Assembly: GCA_965653225.1 (NCBI GenBank)
Contig: CBFGZI010000065.1
Location: forward strand, 1-20,064
Source: JALZDI01 sp965653225
GTDB lineage: Bacteria > Actinomycetota > Actinomycetes > Propionibacteriales > Nocardioidaceae
Direction of reading: 5' to 3'
Length of the DNA stretch: 20,064 bases
Made by a program: the position numbers and the translations under genes. The notes below the pieces were generated by a model. It was not told where the DNA came from and did no database searches. It saw only the letters and a program-made list of their open reading frames with translations. Of the stretch, positions 7,298 through 14,630 are shown piece after piece. The stretch's first letter is position 1. Each line of letters begins with the position of its first letter.

Positions 7298-7852
7298 CTA
7301 GTTCGTAAGTCCACTGTGGGCGTCGTCGACGGCGTTGGGAAGGAGGACATCGCCCTCGAAGACGCCGATGTGCTCGCTGTAGAGCTCGATGCCGGTTCCG
7401 TTCGGGTCGCGGACGTAGAGGCTGTTGTGCACGCCTCGGTCGGGGCCGAGGTAGTCGACGCCGTTCTCGTCGAAGCGCTGCTTGGCCGCCTTGAACTCCT
7501 CCTCGGAGACCGAGATCGCGATGTGCTGTACGTTGCCGATCGTCTCGGAGAACTCGGGGTGGTCGTGGCCGGGGAAGTCGAAGAAACCGAGCAGGTTGCC
7601 GTTGCCGATGTCGAAGAAGAAGTGCGAGGACCCGGCGTAGTCGCGGTTCTCCAGCAGCTCCACCAGCGGGAATCCCAGGACGTCCTGGTAGAAGCGGATC
7701 GTCTCCTCGACGTCACGGGCGATCAGGGCGATGTGGTGCAGGCCCCGCGCGGTGGTCGCCGGGCGTTCCACCTCCCGGCGGAGGTAGGTCTCGCGCAGCT
7801 GTGAGCGATGGTTCCGAAGGGCCTTCAGATGTCCGCCCTCGGGCTGGGGCAT
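7298..7852 (-). CDS. VOC-family metalloprotein (glyoxalase/dioxygenase superfamily)
   Basis: A 184-residue protein of the vicinal-oxygen-chelate superfamily. Two beta-alpha-beta modules are visible: GLHHIALIARDVEETIRFYQ at about residue 37 and GNVQHIAISVSEEEF at about 106. The likely metal ligands are His40, His110 and Glu156 (in RDPNGTGIELYS). Such proteins include glyoxalase I, ring-cleavage dioxygenases and thiol-conjugating resistance proteins; which one this is cannot be said. The start at 7852 is chosen for the excellent AAGGAGG (7859-7865 on the minus strand) with a six-base spacer. The frame extends upstream to 8023, but that part overlaps the start of the divergent ligase gene and has no family-like sequence. 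It is the first gene of a two-gene minus-strand unit with the DinB-like protein. Confidence 0.85.
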   Translation of the reverse strand: MPQPEGGHLKALRNHRSQLRETYLRREVERPATTARGLHHIALIARDVEETIRFYQDVLGFPLVELLENRDYAGSSHFFFDIGNGNLLGFFDFPGHDHPEFSETIGNVQHIAISVSEEEFKAAKQRFDENGVDYLGPDRGVHNSLYVRDPNGTGIELYSEHIGVFEGDVLLPNAVDDAHSGLTN

Positions 7853-7988
7853 GACGAGCCTCCTTCCAGGCTCGGGCCCCCAAGGCTGACGGCCACCGCC
7901 ATCGGCTGCCAGCGCGCACCTTCTGGCGGTGTCCGAAGCTCTAGTCTTGCACCAGGCTGTTGAATGGGCAACTACTCGAGGCGGGCCG
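7853..7988. promoter_or_regulatory. Divergent intergenic region between VOC and ligase genes
   Basis: These 136 bp must hold the promoters of both divergent units. For the ligase, TAGTCT (7942-7947) is a possible -10 that would give a 5' leader of about 35 nt containing the GAGGCGGG ribosome site (7978-7985), but no good -35 is present at the expected spacing. For the VOC gene I see no convincing promoter. No clear palindromic operator was found. Confidence 0.3.
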
Positions 7989-9539
7989 ATGACTGACCTC
8001 ATCCAGCGGAGCCGGGCCAGCACGGTGTTCGACCTGTTCCACGCCCGGGCCCTGCTCCACCCGAGTCGCGTCGCCGTGGAGGATGCGAGGCGCGCGCAGA
8101 CCTACCGCGAGCTCGAGGACAGCAGCGTGCGTCTGGCAGACGCCCTCGCGGCGCGTGGGATCCGCCGCGGCGACCCGATCGCGATCCTGTCCGAGAACCG
8201 CGTCGAGTACCTGCAGGTGGTCCTGGCGGCCGCCAGGCTCGGAGCAGTTGTGGCGTGCCTGAACTGGCGCCTGACCGCCCGCGAGATCGACGAGGCCCTC
8301 AAGGTGGTCTCGCCCTCAGTCGTCGTCGCGTCAACACGACACCGAGACCTGCTGTCCGATGCGGACGACGACAGGACGGCGACACTCGTCATCGGTGACG
8401 ATCTCGAGGCATTCCTCGCCGCAGGCACGCGCAAGGCCAGTGAGGGTGTGCGCAGCGAGGACGTCGACTCGGAGGATCCGCTGCTGGTGCTGTACACCAG
8501 TGGCACCACCGGCAGCCCCAAGGGCGCGACGGTCAGTCACCGGGCGGAGATAGTCCGCAACCTGGTGACCCGCGTCGAGTACGGCATCGCACCAGACGAC
8601 ACCTTCGCGGCGTGGACGCCGCTGTTCCACATGGGAGCTGCGGACAACTCGCTGGGAACGCTCATGTGCGGCGGCAAGGTGGTCGTCATCGACGGCTTCG
8701 AGCCCGACCACCTGGTCCGCACGGTCGAGACCGAGACACTCGGCTGGCTGTTGCTGATGCCCGGGATGGTCGGCAGGTTCGCCGACCTCCTGCAGGAGCG
8801 CGCGGTCCGCCCGCGTGGTGTTCGCGTGTGTGGGGTGATGCCCGACCTGGTCGACCCGCAGGAGATCGCGCGTGTCACTGCACTCCTCCAGGCTCCGTAC
8901 GCCAACACCTTCGGGGCCACCGAGACCGGGTGCCCACCGTGCTCTGCCGGTCTGATCCGCCCCGGGGACGTTCCAGCCACGCTGGCGAAGACGCAAAGCG
9001 CCTTCTGCGAGGTACGGCTCGAAGTCGACGGCCATGCCGTCGCGGACGGGACTCCCGGTGAGCTGTGCATGCGCGGCCCCACGATGTTCAGCGGGTACTG
9101 GGGAGCTCCGCACGTCAACGCCGTCGAGTTTCGCGACGGCTGGTTCCACATGGGCGACCTCATGGTCCGCCTCCCTGACGGCACCCTGGACTTCGTCGAC
9201 AGGGCGAAGTACATGATCAAGTCGGGCGGCGAGAACATCTACCCCGCCGAGATCGAACGCGTCCTCCTACAGCACCCGGGCATCCTCGAGGTAGCCGTGG
9301 TCCGGCGGCCCGACGCCCGCTGGGGGGAGGTGCCGGTCGCGTTCGTGGTCGCGGCCGACGCAGACCTCGGCGAGGCCGAGCTGGTCGAGCTGTTTGGGCA
9401 GAGCCTGGCCTCGTACAAGCATCCGAAAGAGATCGTCTTCGTCACCGAGAGGCTTCCGCGCAACGACACCGGCAAGATCCAACGGGCCGAGCTGGAGCGC
9501 CGAGCAGCGGATACCGGCCCCACGACGGGCGCCATGTAG
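7989..9539 (+). CDS. AMP-dependent acyl-CoA synthetase/ligase (ANL superfamily)
   Basis: A 516-residue adenylate-forming ligase. The phosphate-binding motif YTSGTTGSPKG is at residues 169-179. Next come TFGATETG (the A5 region), WFHMGDL (A7), DFVDRAKYMIKSGGENIYPAEIE (A8 hinge region), and PRNDTGKIQR with the catalytic lysine Lys496 (A10). It should activate a carboxylic acid to the acyl-AMP and pass it to CoA. The pocket residues do not let me choose between fatty, aryl or other acids. ATG at 7989 follows GAGGCGGG by three bases; the frame opens upstream to 7929 but without a ribosome site. It is alone on its strand: the sen operon begins 113 bp downstream with its own leader, while the VOC and DinB-like pair is divergent. 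A shared aromatic or acyl-acid pathway with that pair is possible, but only inferred from position. Confidence 0.93.
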   Translation: MTDLIQRSRASTVFDLFHARALLHPSRVAVEDARRAQTYRELEDSSVRLADALAARGIRRGDPIAILSENRVEYLQVVLAAARLGAVVACLNWRLTAREIDEALKVVSPSVVVASTRHRDLLSDADDDRTATLVIGDDLEAFLAAGTRKASEGVRSEDVDSEDPLLVLYTSGTTGSPKGATVSHRAEIVRNLVTRVEYGIAPDDTFAAWTPLFHMGAADNSLGTLMCGGKVVVIDGFEPDHLVRTVETETLGWLLLMPGMVGRFADLLQERAVRPRGVRVCGVMPDLVDPQEIARVTALLQAPYANTFGATETGCPPCSAGLIRPGDVPATLAKTQSAFCEVRLEVDGHAVADGTPGELCMRGPTMFSGYWGAPHVNAVEFRDGWFHMGDLMVRLPDGTLDFVDRAKYMIKSGGENIYPAEIERVLLQHPGILEVAVVRRPDARWGEVPVAFVVAADADLGEAELVELFGQSLASYKHPKEIVFVTERLPRNDTGKIQRAELERRAADTGPTTGAM

Positions 9540-9652
9540 GTGCCTCTTGTTGCGCAGTCTCGGCGAGAGGGCTTGCGGGTCGATGGTGGTGAACCACTGA
9601 CATCCGGACATAGCCTGCTGACTTGAGTTCCCCGCACGAGGAGGTCAGGCAG
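9540..9652 (+). promoter_or_regulatory. Leader of the sen operon with 12-bp palindrome
   Basis: The 113-bp gap before senC holds a short perfect palindrome, GTGGT-GA-ACCAC (9586-9597), followed by TAGCCT (9611-9616), a possible -10 that would start transcription near 9622. The ribosome site GAGGAGG (9638-9644) lies eight bases before the GTG at 9653. No good -35 is visible, so a regulated or alternative-sigma promoter with the palindrome as operator is possible. The palindrome and -10 assignments are tentative. Confidence 0.35.
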
Positions 9653-10684
9653 GTGGCGACATCCGAGAACCGCGCTCCGGCGTCGAGCACCCCCCGGCTC
9701 ACGCAGTACGCCCACGGCGGCGGGTGCGCGTGCAAGATCCCGCCGGGTGAGCTGGAAGGAGTGCTGGAGGGTCTGGTCGGCGAAGGGCCCACGTCTCCTG
9801 CGGGCCGGCTGGTGGTCGGCCTCGACGACGCCGGTGACGACGCCGCGGTCGTGGTCCTCGACGGCGGCCAGGGTGTGGTGTCCACCGCGGACTTCTTCAC
9901 CCCGGTGGTCGACGACCCGTACGACTGGGGGCGGATCGCCGCGGCGAACGCGTTGTCGGACGTCTACGCCATGGGCGGCACGCCGCTGGTCGCGGTCAAC
10001 CTGCTCGGCTGGCCGCGAGACGTGCTGCCGTTCGAGCTTGCCCGGGAGGTCCTGCGCGGCGGGATGGTCGTCGGGCACGAGGCCGGCTGCCACGTCGCAG
10101 GCGGGCACACCGTGGACGACCCCGAGCCGAAGTACGGCATGGCGGTCACCGGAGTGGCCGACCCCGACCGGCTGCTGCGGGTCGACGGGGGACGCGCGGG
10201 CACGCCGCTGACGCTTACCAAGCCGCTGGGGCTCGGGGTGCTGAACAACCGGCACAAGCAGACCGGTGAGGCATTCCCCGAGGCGGTCGCGGTGATGACG
10301 GAGCTCAACCGTGACGCCAGCGCGGCCGCGTTGAAGTCCGGTGCGACGTGCGCGACCGACGTGACCGGGTTCGGGCTGCTGGGACACCTCTACCGGTTGG
10401 CGCGGGCCAGCGGTGTGTGCGCCGTGGTCGACGCGGCCGCGGTGCCGTACCTCGACGGCGCTCGCGAGTCGCTGGCCGAGGGCTACGTCCCCGGGGGTAC
10501 CAAGCGCAACCTCGACTGGGTGCGTCCGCACCTCGACGGTCAGGTCGACGAGCAGGAGCTGCTGCTACTGGCCGACGCACAGACCTCGGGCGGGCTGCTG
10601 GTGGCCGGGGAGCTGCCCGGCCACCCCGTGGTCGGTGAGCTCGTCGCCGCCGAACCGGGGACCGCCACCATCACCGTCCGCTGA
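9653..10684 (+). CDS. senC: SelD-like selenophosphate synthetase of the selenoneine pathway (SenC)
   Basis: A 343-residue protein of the selenide, water dikinase (SelD/AIR synthase-like) family. The catalytic loop GGGCACK places Cys25 and Lys28 where E. coli SelD has Cys17 and Lys20; LTQYAHGG before it and IPPGELE after it are family-typical. TADFFTPVVDDPYDWGRIAAANALSDVYAMGG and CATDVTGFGLLGHLYRLA are further SelD hallmarks. It should make selenophosphate, AMP and phosphate from ATP and selenide. I start it at GTG 9653 because GAGGAGG (9638-9644) lies eight bases upstream; the in-frame TTG at 9623 would sit at the predicted transcription start. It is followed within 24 bp by an EgtB-like gene and then a glycosyltransferase, the published senA/senB/senC gene set. 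No selA, selB or complete tRNA-Sec is in the window, so selenophosphate probably feeds selenoneine rather than selenocysteine. Catalytic residue is Cys, not Sec. Confidence 0.88.
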   Translation: MATSENRAPASSTPRLTQYAHGGGCACKIPPGELEGVLEGLVGEGPTSPAGRLVVGLDDAGDDAAVVVLDGGQGVVSTADFFTPVVDDPYDWGRIAAANALSDVYAMGGTPLVAVNLLGWPRDVLPFELAREVLRGGMVVGHEAGCHVAGGHTVDDPEPKYGMAVTGVADPDRLLRVDGGRAGTPLTLTKPLGLGVLNNRHKQTGEAFPEAVAVMTELNRDASAAALKSGATCATDVTGFGLLGHLYRLARASGVCAVVDAAAVPYLDGARESLAEGYVPGGTKRNLDWVRPHLDGQVDEQELLLLADAQTSGGLLVAGELPGHPVVGELVAAEPGTATITVR

Positions 10685-10708
10685 CCGCGAGCTGGGAGAG
10701 GACCGCGC

Positions 10709-11992
10709 ATGGCCACCGAACCGTCCCCCGAAGAGCTCGCCGACTGGGTGGAAGACGCCACCGAACGGGCGCTGCAGCTGGTCGACGACCTCGACGAGGA
10801 GCAGATGGTGGGTCCGCTGCTGCCCGTGGTGAACCCGCTGATCTGGGAGATCGGCCACCTGGCCTGGTTCCAGGAGAAGTTCGTGCTGCGCGACGCCTGC
10901 GGGAAACCGCCGCTGCTCCCGCACACCGACGCGTTGTACGACTCCGGCGCCGTTCCGCACGACAGCCGGTGGCACCTGGTGCTGCCGTCACGCACGGACA
11001 CCGTGGCGTACATGCGCGAGGTGTCCGGCCGGATCGCGCAGATGCTGCGCGCCGGTGCCAACGACGTCGTCCGCCACTTCGCCCGCTACACGGTCCATCA
11101 CTACGACACGCACACCGAGGCCCTCACCTACACCCGGCAGACGCTGGGCTACCCGGCGCCTTCCCTGCCCGGGCTCGGCGACTCCGCCGCGCCGACCGTG
11201 ACCGAGCCCGTCTCCGGCGACATCAAGGCCGAGGGCGGACAGCTGTGGATGGGTGCGCTGCGCTCCGACCCGTTCGTCTACGACAACGAGAAGTGGGCGC
11301 ACCCGGTGCAGGTGGCGCCGTTCGCCATCGGCCGGACGCCGGTGACCCAGGCCGAGTTCGCGTCGTTCGTGGACGACGACGGCTACCGGGACCCCCGGTT
11401 CTGGTCCGACGGCGGCCGCTGGCTGGCCGGGTCGGGCGCGCGGCACCCCGTGTACTGGCGGCGCGCGGACGGTGGCTGGCAACGCCGGCACTTCGACCGC
11501 TGGATCGACCTGGAGCCCGACCTGCCGGTCAGCCACGTCAGCTGGTGGGAGGCCGACGCCTACGCCCGCTGGGCCGGCCGTCGTCTGCCGACAGAGTCGG
11601 AGTGGGAGTACGCCGCCACCGGCGGAGCGACCGACCGGGCGCAGTACCCGTGGGGCAACCTGCTGCCCGGGCCCGACCAGGCCGTCACCGACTGGCGCTC
11701 GCTCGGGCCGGTGGACGTGTCGGCCTGCGCGGGCGGGGACAGCCAGGTCGGCTGCCGTCAGATGATCGGCAACGTGTGGGAGTGGACGGCCGACGACTTC
11801 ACCGCCTACCCCAACTTCGAGCGGGACGCCTACGCCGAGAACTCCGAGCAGTTCTTCGGTGCCCGCAAGGTGCTTCGCGGCGGGGCATGGGCGACCCGTG
11901 GCCGCTACCTGCGCAGCACCTACCGCAACTACTTCACACCCGAGCGGCGCGACGTCATCGCCGGTTTCCGTACCTGCGCGGCCGACCTGTAG
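10709..11992 (+). CDS. senA: EgtB-like selenoneine synthase (SenA)
   Basis: A 427-residue two-domain nonheme iron enzyme. The N-terminal DinB-like domain supplies the iron ligands: His50 in WEIGHLAWFQEKF, and His131 and His135 in VHHYDTHTEAL, matching the three-histidine site of EgtB. The C-terminal part (about 180-427) is a formylglycine-generating-enzyme/sulfatase-modifying fold: HVSWWEADAYARWAGRRLPT, GNVWEWT (354-360) and RGGAW (390-394). In the selenoneine pathway SenA uses oxygen to attach a selenosugar to hercynine. EgtB (ergothioneine) has the same architecture; I call SenA from its position between a SelD-like gene and a GT4-like gene, with none of egtA, egtC, egtD or egtE adjacent. 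ATG at 10709 follows GGGAGAGGA (10692-10700). The senB start lies two bases after its stop, implying coupling. Confidence 0.85.
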   Translation: MATEPSPEELADWVEDATERALQLVDDLDEEQMVGPLLPVVNPLIWEIGHLAWFQEKFVLRDACGKPPLLPHTDALYDSGAVPHDSRWHLVLPSRTDTVAYMREVSGRIAQMLRAGANDVVRHFARYTVHHYDTHTEALTYTRQTLGYPAPSLPGLGDSAAPTVTEPVSGDIKAEGGQLWMGALRSDPFVYDNEKWAHPVQVAPFAIGRTPVTQAEFASFVDDDGYRDPRFWSDGGRWLAGSGARHPVYWRRADGGWQRRHFDRWIDLEPDLPVSHVSWWEADAYARWAGRRLPTESEWEYAATGGATDRAQYPWGNLLPGPDQAVTDWRSLGPVDVSACAGGDSQVGCRQMIGNVWEWTADDFTAYPNFERDAYAENSEQFFGARKVLRGGAWATRGRYLRSTYRNYFTPERRDVIAGFRTCAADL

Positions 11993-11994
11993 CG

Positions 11995-12990
11995 GTGCGG
12001 ATCGCGCTCGTCACGCCGACGCCCCCCGACAGCCCGCACGGCAACGGGGTCACGGCCCGACGCTGGGCCCGCATCCTGCGGGACCTGGGGAACGACGTGA
12101 CGCTGACACAGGGGTACGACGGGGGCAGCCACGACCTCCTGGTCGCGCTGCACGCCCGCAAGAGCGCCGAGGCCATCGCGGCGTTCCAGGCCGCGCACCC
12201 CGCAGCCCCGGTGGTGGTGGCGCTCACCGGCACCGACATCTACCCCGACCTCGAAACCAGCGGCGTCGACCCGGCCGTGCTCGACGGGGCGTCCCGGCTG
12301 GTGGTGCTGCAGCCGCTGGCCGTCGGACAGCTGCCCGAGCAGCTGCGTGACCGCACCCGGGTCGTGGTGCAGTCGGTGCCGCCGATCACCGCGGCGCCGC
12401 CCCGACCGGACTGCTTCGAGGTGGTGCTGCTGGCGCACCTGCGTCCGGTCAAGGACCCGTTGCGGCTGGCCGAGGCGGCGCGGCTGCTTCCGGACACCTC
12501 CGCCGTGCAGGTGACCCATCTGGGGGAGGCCCGCGACGAGGTGCTGGCCGCGCAGGCGCGCGCCGAGTCCGAGCGCAACCCCCGCTATACCTGGGTCGGG
12601 CCGGTCCCGCGTCCGGAGGCGCTGGAGGTGCTGGCGCGCAGCCGCGTGCTCGCGGTCACCTCGTGGAACGAGGGCGGCGCCAACGTCGTCTCCGAGGCCC
12701 TCGCCGCCGGGGTGCCGGTGATATCGACGGAGATACCGGGGTCGACCGGGCTGCTCGGCACCGACTATCCCGGCTACTTCCCACCGGGGGACACCCAGGC
12801 ACTGGCGGCACTGCTGGAGCGGCTGGAGCACGACCGGGACGGCTGCTACAGCGACCTGCGGGCCCGGTGTGCCGCGCTGCGCGACCTCGTCGACCCCGCC
12901 GACGAGCGGCGTGCCTGGGCGAACCTGCTCGACGAGCTGACCGACCAACCGTCCGAGGAAGTGTCCGAACGAAACCAGCGAGGCGTGTGA
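11995..12990 (+). CDS. senB: GT4-like selenosugar synthase (SenB)
   Basis: A 331-residue GT-B fold protein of the retaining glycosyltransferase family-4 type. The N-terminal domain begins MRIALVTPTPPDSPHGNGVT. The C-terminal nucleotide-sugar site shows Arg150 and Lys153 in LAHLRPVKDP and the E-x7-E motif (Glu226 to Glu234) in SWNEGGANVVSEALAAGVP. In the published selenoneine pathway SenB replaces the UDP of a UDP-sugar with selenium from selenophosphate, giving a 1-selenosugar, an unusual use of this fold. The start is GTG at 11995, two bases after the senA stop; its N-terminus then starts exactly at the first beta strand. The protein is shorter than typical GT4 enzymes (350-420 residues). 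The final codon shares a base with the next gene's ATG. The operon context is the main basis for the specific name; by fold alone it is only a glycosyltransferase. Confidence 0.82.
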   Translation: MRIALVTPTPPDSPHGNGVTARRWARILRDLGNDVTLTQGYDGGSHDLLVALHARKSAEAIAAFQAAHPAAPVVVALTGTDIYPDLETSGVDPAVLDGASRLVVLQPLAVGQLPEQLRDRTRVVVQSVPPITAAPPRPDCFEVVLLAHLRPVKDPLRLAEAARLLPDTSAVQVTHLGEARDEVLAAQARAESERNPRYTWVGPVPRPEALEVLARSRVLAVTSWNEGGANVVSEALAAGVPVISTEIPGSTGLLGTDYPGYFPPGDTQALAALLERLEHDRDGCYSDLRARCAALRDLVDPADERRAWANLLDELTDQPSEEVSERNQRGV

Positions 12991-14276
12991 TGAGCGAACA
13001 TGAGGCCAACGCCGACATGACCACCCGAACCCGCCGGGAGGGGGACGGCGGAGTCCGCCTGGGGATCCTGGCGAACCGGCGGCGCTTCGCGCTGCTGGTT
13101 CTGCAGGTCGGCTTCGTGGGGGCACTGGCTGGCATCGAGCGCACGGTCCTCCCGGTCATCGCCGATGACCAGTTCCACATCTCCTCCGTCACCGAGACGA
13201 TGACCTTCATCCTGGTGTTCGGGCTGGCCAAGGCACCGGCGAACTTCATCGCCGGCCGGCTCACCGACAGGTTCGGGCGCAGGCGAGTCCTGGTCGCCGG
13301 ATGGTTGCTCGCACTGCCGGTGCCGCTGATGATCGCGTTCGCACCGTCGTGGGGCTGGATCATCGCGGCGAACGTGCTGCTCGGCGCGCAGCAGGGGCTG
13401 TGCTGGTCGACCGCGATCTTCATGAAGGTCGACGTCTCCGGACGCCGTCGCAGCGGAACCGCGATCGGCATCAACGAGTGCGTCGGGTACGGCGGCATCG
13501 CTGTGCTGACCTACCTCACGGGCACGGTCGCCGCGTCGTACAGCACCGAGGCCGCCTTCCTGCTCGGTGAGGTGATCGTGGTCGTCGGACTGGTGATGGC
13601 CTTCTATCTGGTCAACGAGACCGCGTACATCCCCCGTGCGACGGGCGACGCGTCCACGCGGCTCCCGGCGATGGCACCGCGTACGCGGAAGGCGTTCGTC
13701 GCGGTGTCGCAGGCGGGTTTCGTCACCAAGCTGGGCGACGCGACCGCATGGGGGCTGCTGCCGATCTACTTCGCCGCCCAGGACCTGCCGCTGGCCTCGA
13801 TCACGGTGCTGACGACGGCCTACCCGGCCAGCTGGGCTGCGCTGCAGCCCTTCACCGGCGCCCTCAGCGACCGCATCGGACGCCGCGCACCCTGCGTCGC
13901 CGGCATGGTGCTGCAGGCGGTCGGGCTGGTCGTGATCGCGACCTCGAGCGACTTCACCGGGTGGCTGTCGGGGATCGTGGTCCTCGGCGCCGGCACCGCG
14001 CTGGCGTACCCGGTGCTCATCGCCGCGGCCGGTGACACGGCGGAGCGGCACGCCTCGCGCATCGGCAGCTACCGGTTCTGGCGCGACCTCGGGTTCGTCG
14101 CGGGCGCACCGTTCGTGGGCCAGATCTCCGACCGCTTCGGCACACCCGATGCGCTGATGGTCCTCGGCGCCGTCTGCGCGGTGTCAGGGATCGTGGTGTT
14201 CGGCGGGCTGCGCAAGCCCGTCGGCGAGGACGGTGCCGATCGCGAGTCCGACCTGACCACGGCGGCCGAGCGCTGA
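12990..14276 (+). CDS. MFS transporter translationally coupled to senB
   Basis: A 428-residue major facilitator superfamily protein, roughly 12 hydrophobic segments after a charged cytoplasmic N-terminus of about 30 residues. The family motif A appears in both halves: GRLTDRFGRRR (89-99) between TM2 and TM3, and GALSDRIGRR from residue 290 between TM8 and TM9. Charged residues Glu50-Arg51 and Lys81 lie in or beside the first two membrane segments, which would suit a charged or zwitterionic substrate (inference). The ATG at 12990 overlaps the senB stop by one base (TGATG); GCGAGG (12978-12983) may act as ribosome site. A later Met at residue 10 is an alternative start. Coupling to senB makes it a candidate exporter or importer of selenoneine, a selenosugar, hercynine or a selenium oxyanion. 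The family itself does not reveal the substrate or the direction of transport. Confidence 0.85.
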   Translation: MSEHEANADMTTRTRREGDGGVRLGILANRRRFALLVLQVGFVGALAGIERTVLPVIADDQFHISSVTETMTFILVFGLAKAPANFIAGRLTDRFGRRRVLVAGWLLALPVPLMIAFAPSWGWIIAANVLLGAQQGLCWSTAIFMKVDVSGRRRSGTAIGINECVGYGGIAVLTYLTGTVAASYSTEAAFLLGEVIVVVGLVMAFYLVNETAYIPRATGDASTRLPAMAPRTRKAFVAVSQAGFVTKLGDATAWGLLPIYFAAQDLPLASITVLTTAYPASWAALQPFTGALSDRIGRRAPCVAGMVLQAVGLVVIATSSDFTGWLSGIVVLGAGTALAYPVLIAAAGDTAERHASRIGSYRFWRDLGFVAGAPFVGQISDRFGTPDALMVLGAVCAVSGIVVFGGLRKPVGEDGADRESDLTTAAER

Positions 14277-14295
14277 CCGACGGTCCGGTCAGCGC
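14270..14295 (+). terminator. Terminator hairpin of the sen operon
   Basis: GCGCTGACCG (14270-14279) and CGGTCAGCGC (14286-14295) form a perfect 10-bp stem with the six-base loop ACGGTC. The stop codon of the MFS gene (14274-14276) lies inside the 5' arm. A smaller hairpin, GCTCC-GCC-GGAGC (14298-14310), follows directly. No U-tract is present. Its position closes the senC-senA-senB-MFS unit. Confidence 0.7.
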
Positions 14296-14630
14296 CGGCT
14301 CCGCCGGAGCGGACGCCGCGGCAGCAGGGGCGCGGCCTCCTCGTCGCGACGGCGCGGGCGCACGTTCTGCGACAAATGGCGCGAGGGCGGAGGTACCCAT
14401 CTCTGCGCGACCCAACCGTGGTCGCGGCCGGTGCCGGCGTGTCAGACGTCCATACCGGTGTCGCACCGTCACGACCCGCGACCGCGCACGGGCCGACCCT
14501 GGGCGAGCGCGGGGGCCGCGGACTTGTGCCCCGGATTTCCCTACGTGAGGGTAGCGAGTAATGCTGTCCGCCTGAAGGCATCGACACGTCCGCCGGCGCG
14601 GTCTGCGGCCGTGAACGAGGGAGGCTCCGA
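14296..14630. promoter_or_regulatory. 335-bp intergenic region before the carboxylase
   Basis: I see no credible gene here; short open frames in several phases lack ribosome sites and family-like sequence. The right part is the only AT-richer stretch and could hold the carboxylase promoter: TTTCCC (14536-14541), 17 bp, TAATGC (14559-14564), a weak match. It overlaps a small inverted repeat CCCT-ACGTG-AGGG (14539-14551) that could be an operator. The carboxylase ribosome site GGGAGG is at 14619-14624. Confidence 0.3.

Noticed and set aside
9623..9652. TTG start 10 codons upstream of senC
   Set aside because: No ribosome site precedes it, and GAGGAGG lies ideally before the GTG at 9653.
9239..10531. 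430-codon antisense frame opposite the ligase end and senC
   Set aside because: It spans two well-supported genes and their gap with no recognisable motif; shadow of high third-position GC.
10709..11992. Reading the EgtB-like gene as ordinary ergothioneine EgtB
   Set aside because: Not excluded by domains alone, but the tight operon with SelD-like and GT4-like genes and the absence of other egt genes favour SenA.
11929..14051. Long antisense frames (398 and 401 codons) opposite senB and the MFS gene
   Set aside because: No family features, and the plus-strand genes are continuous and motif-complete.
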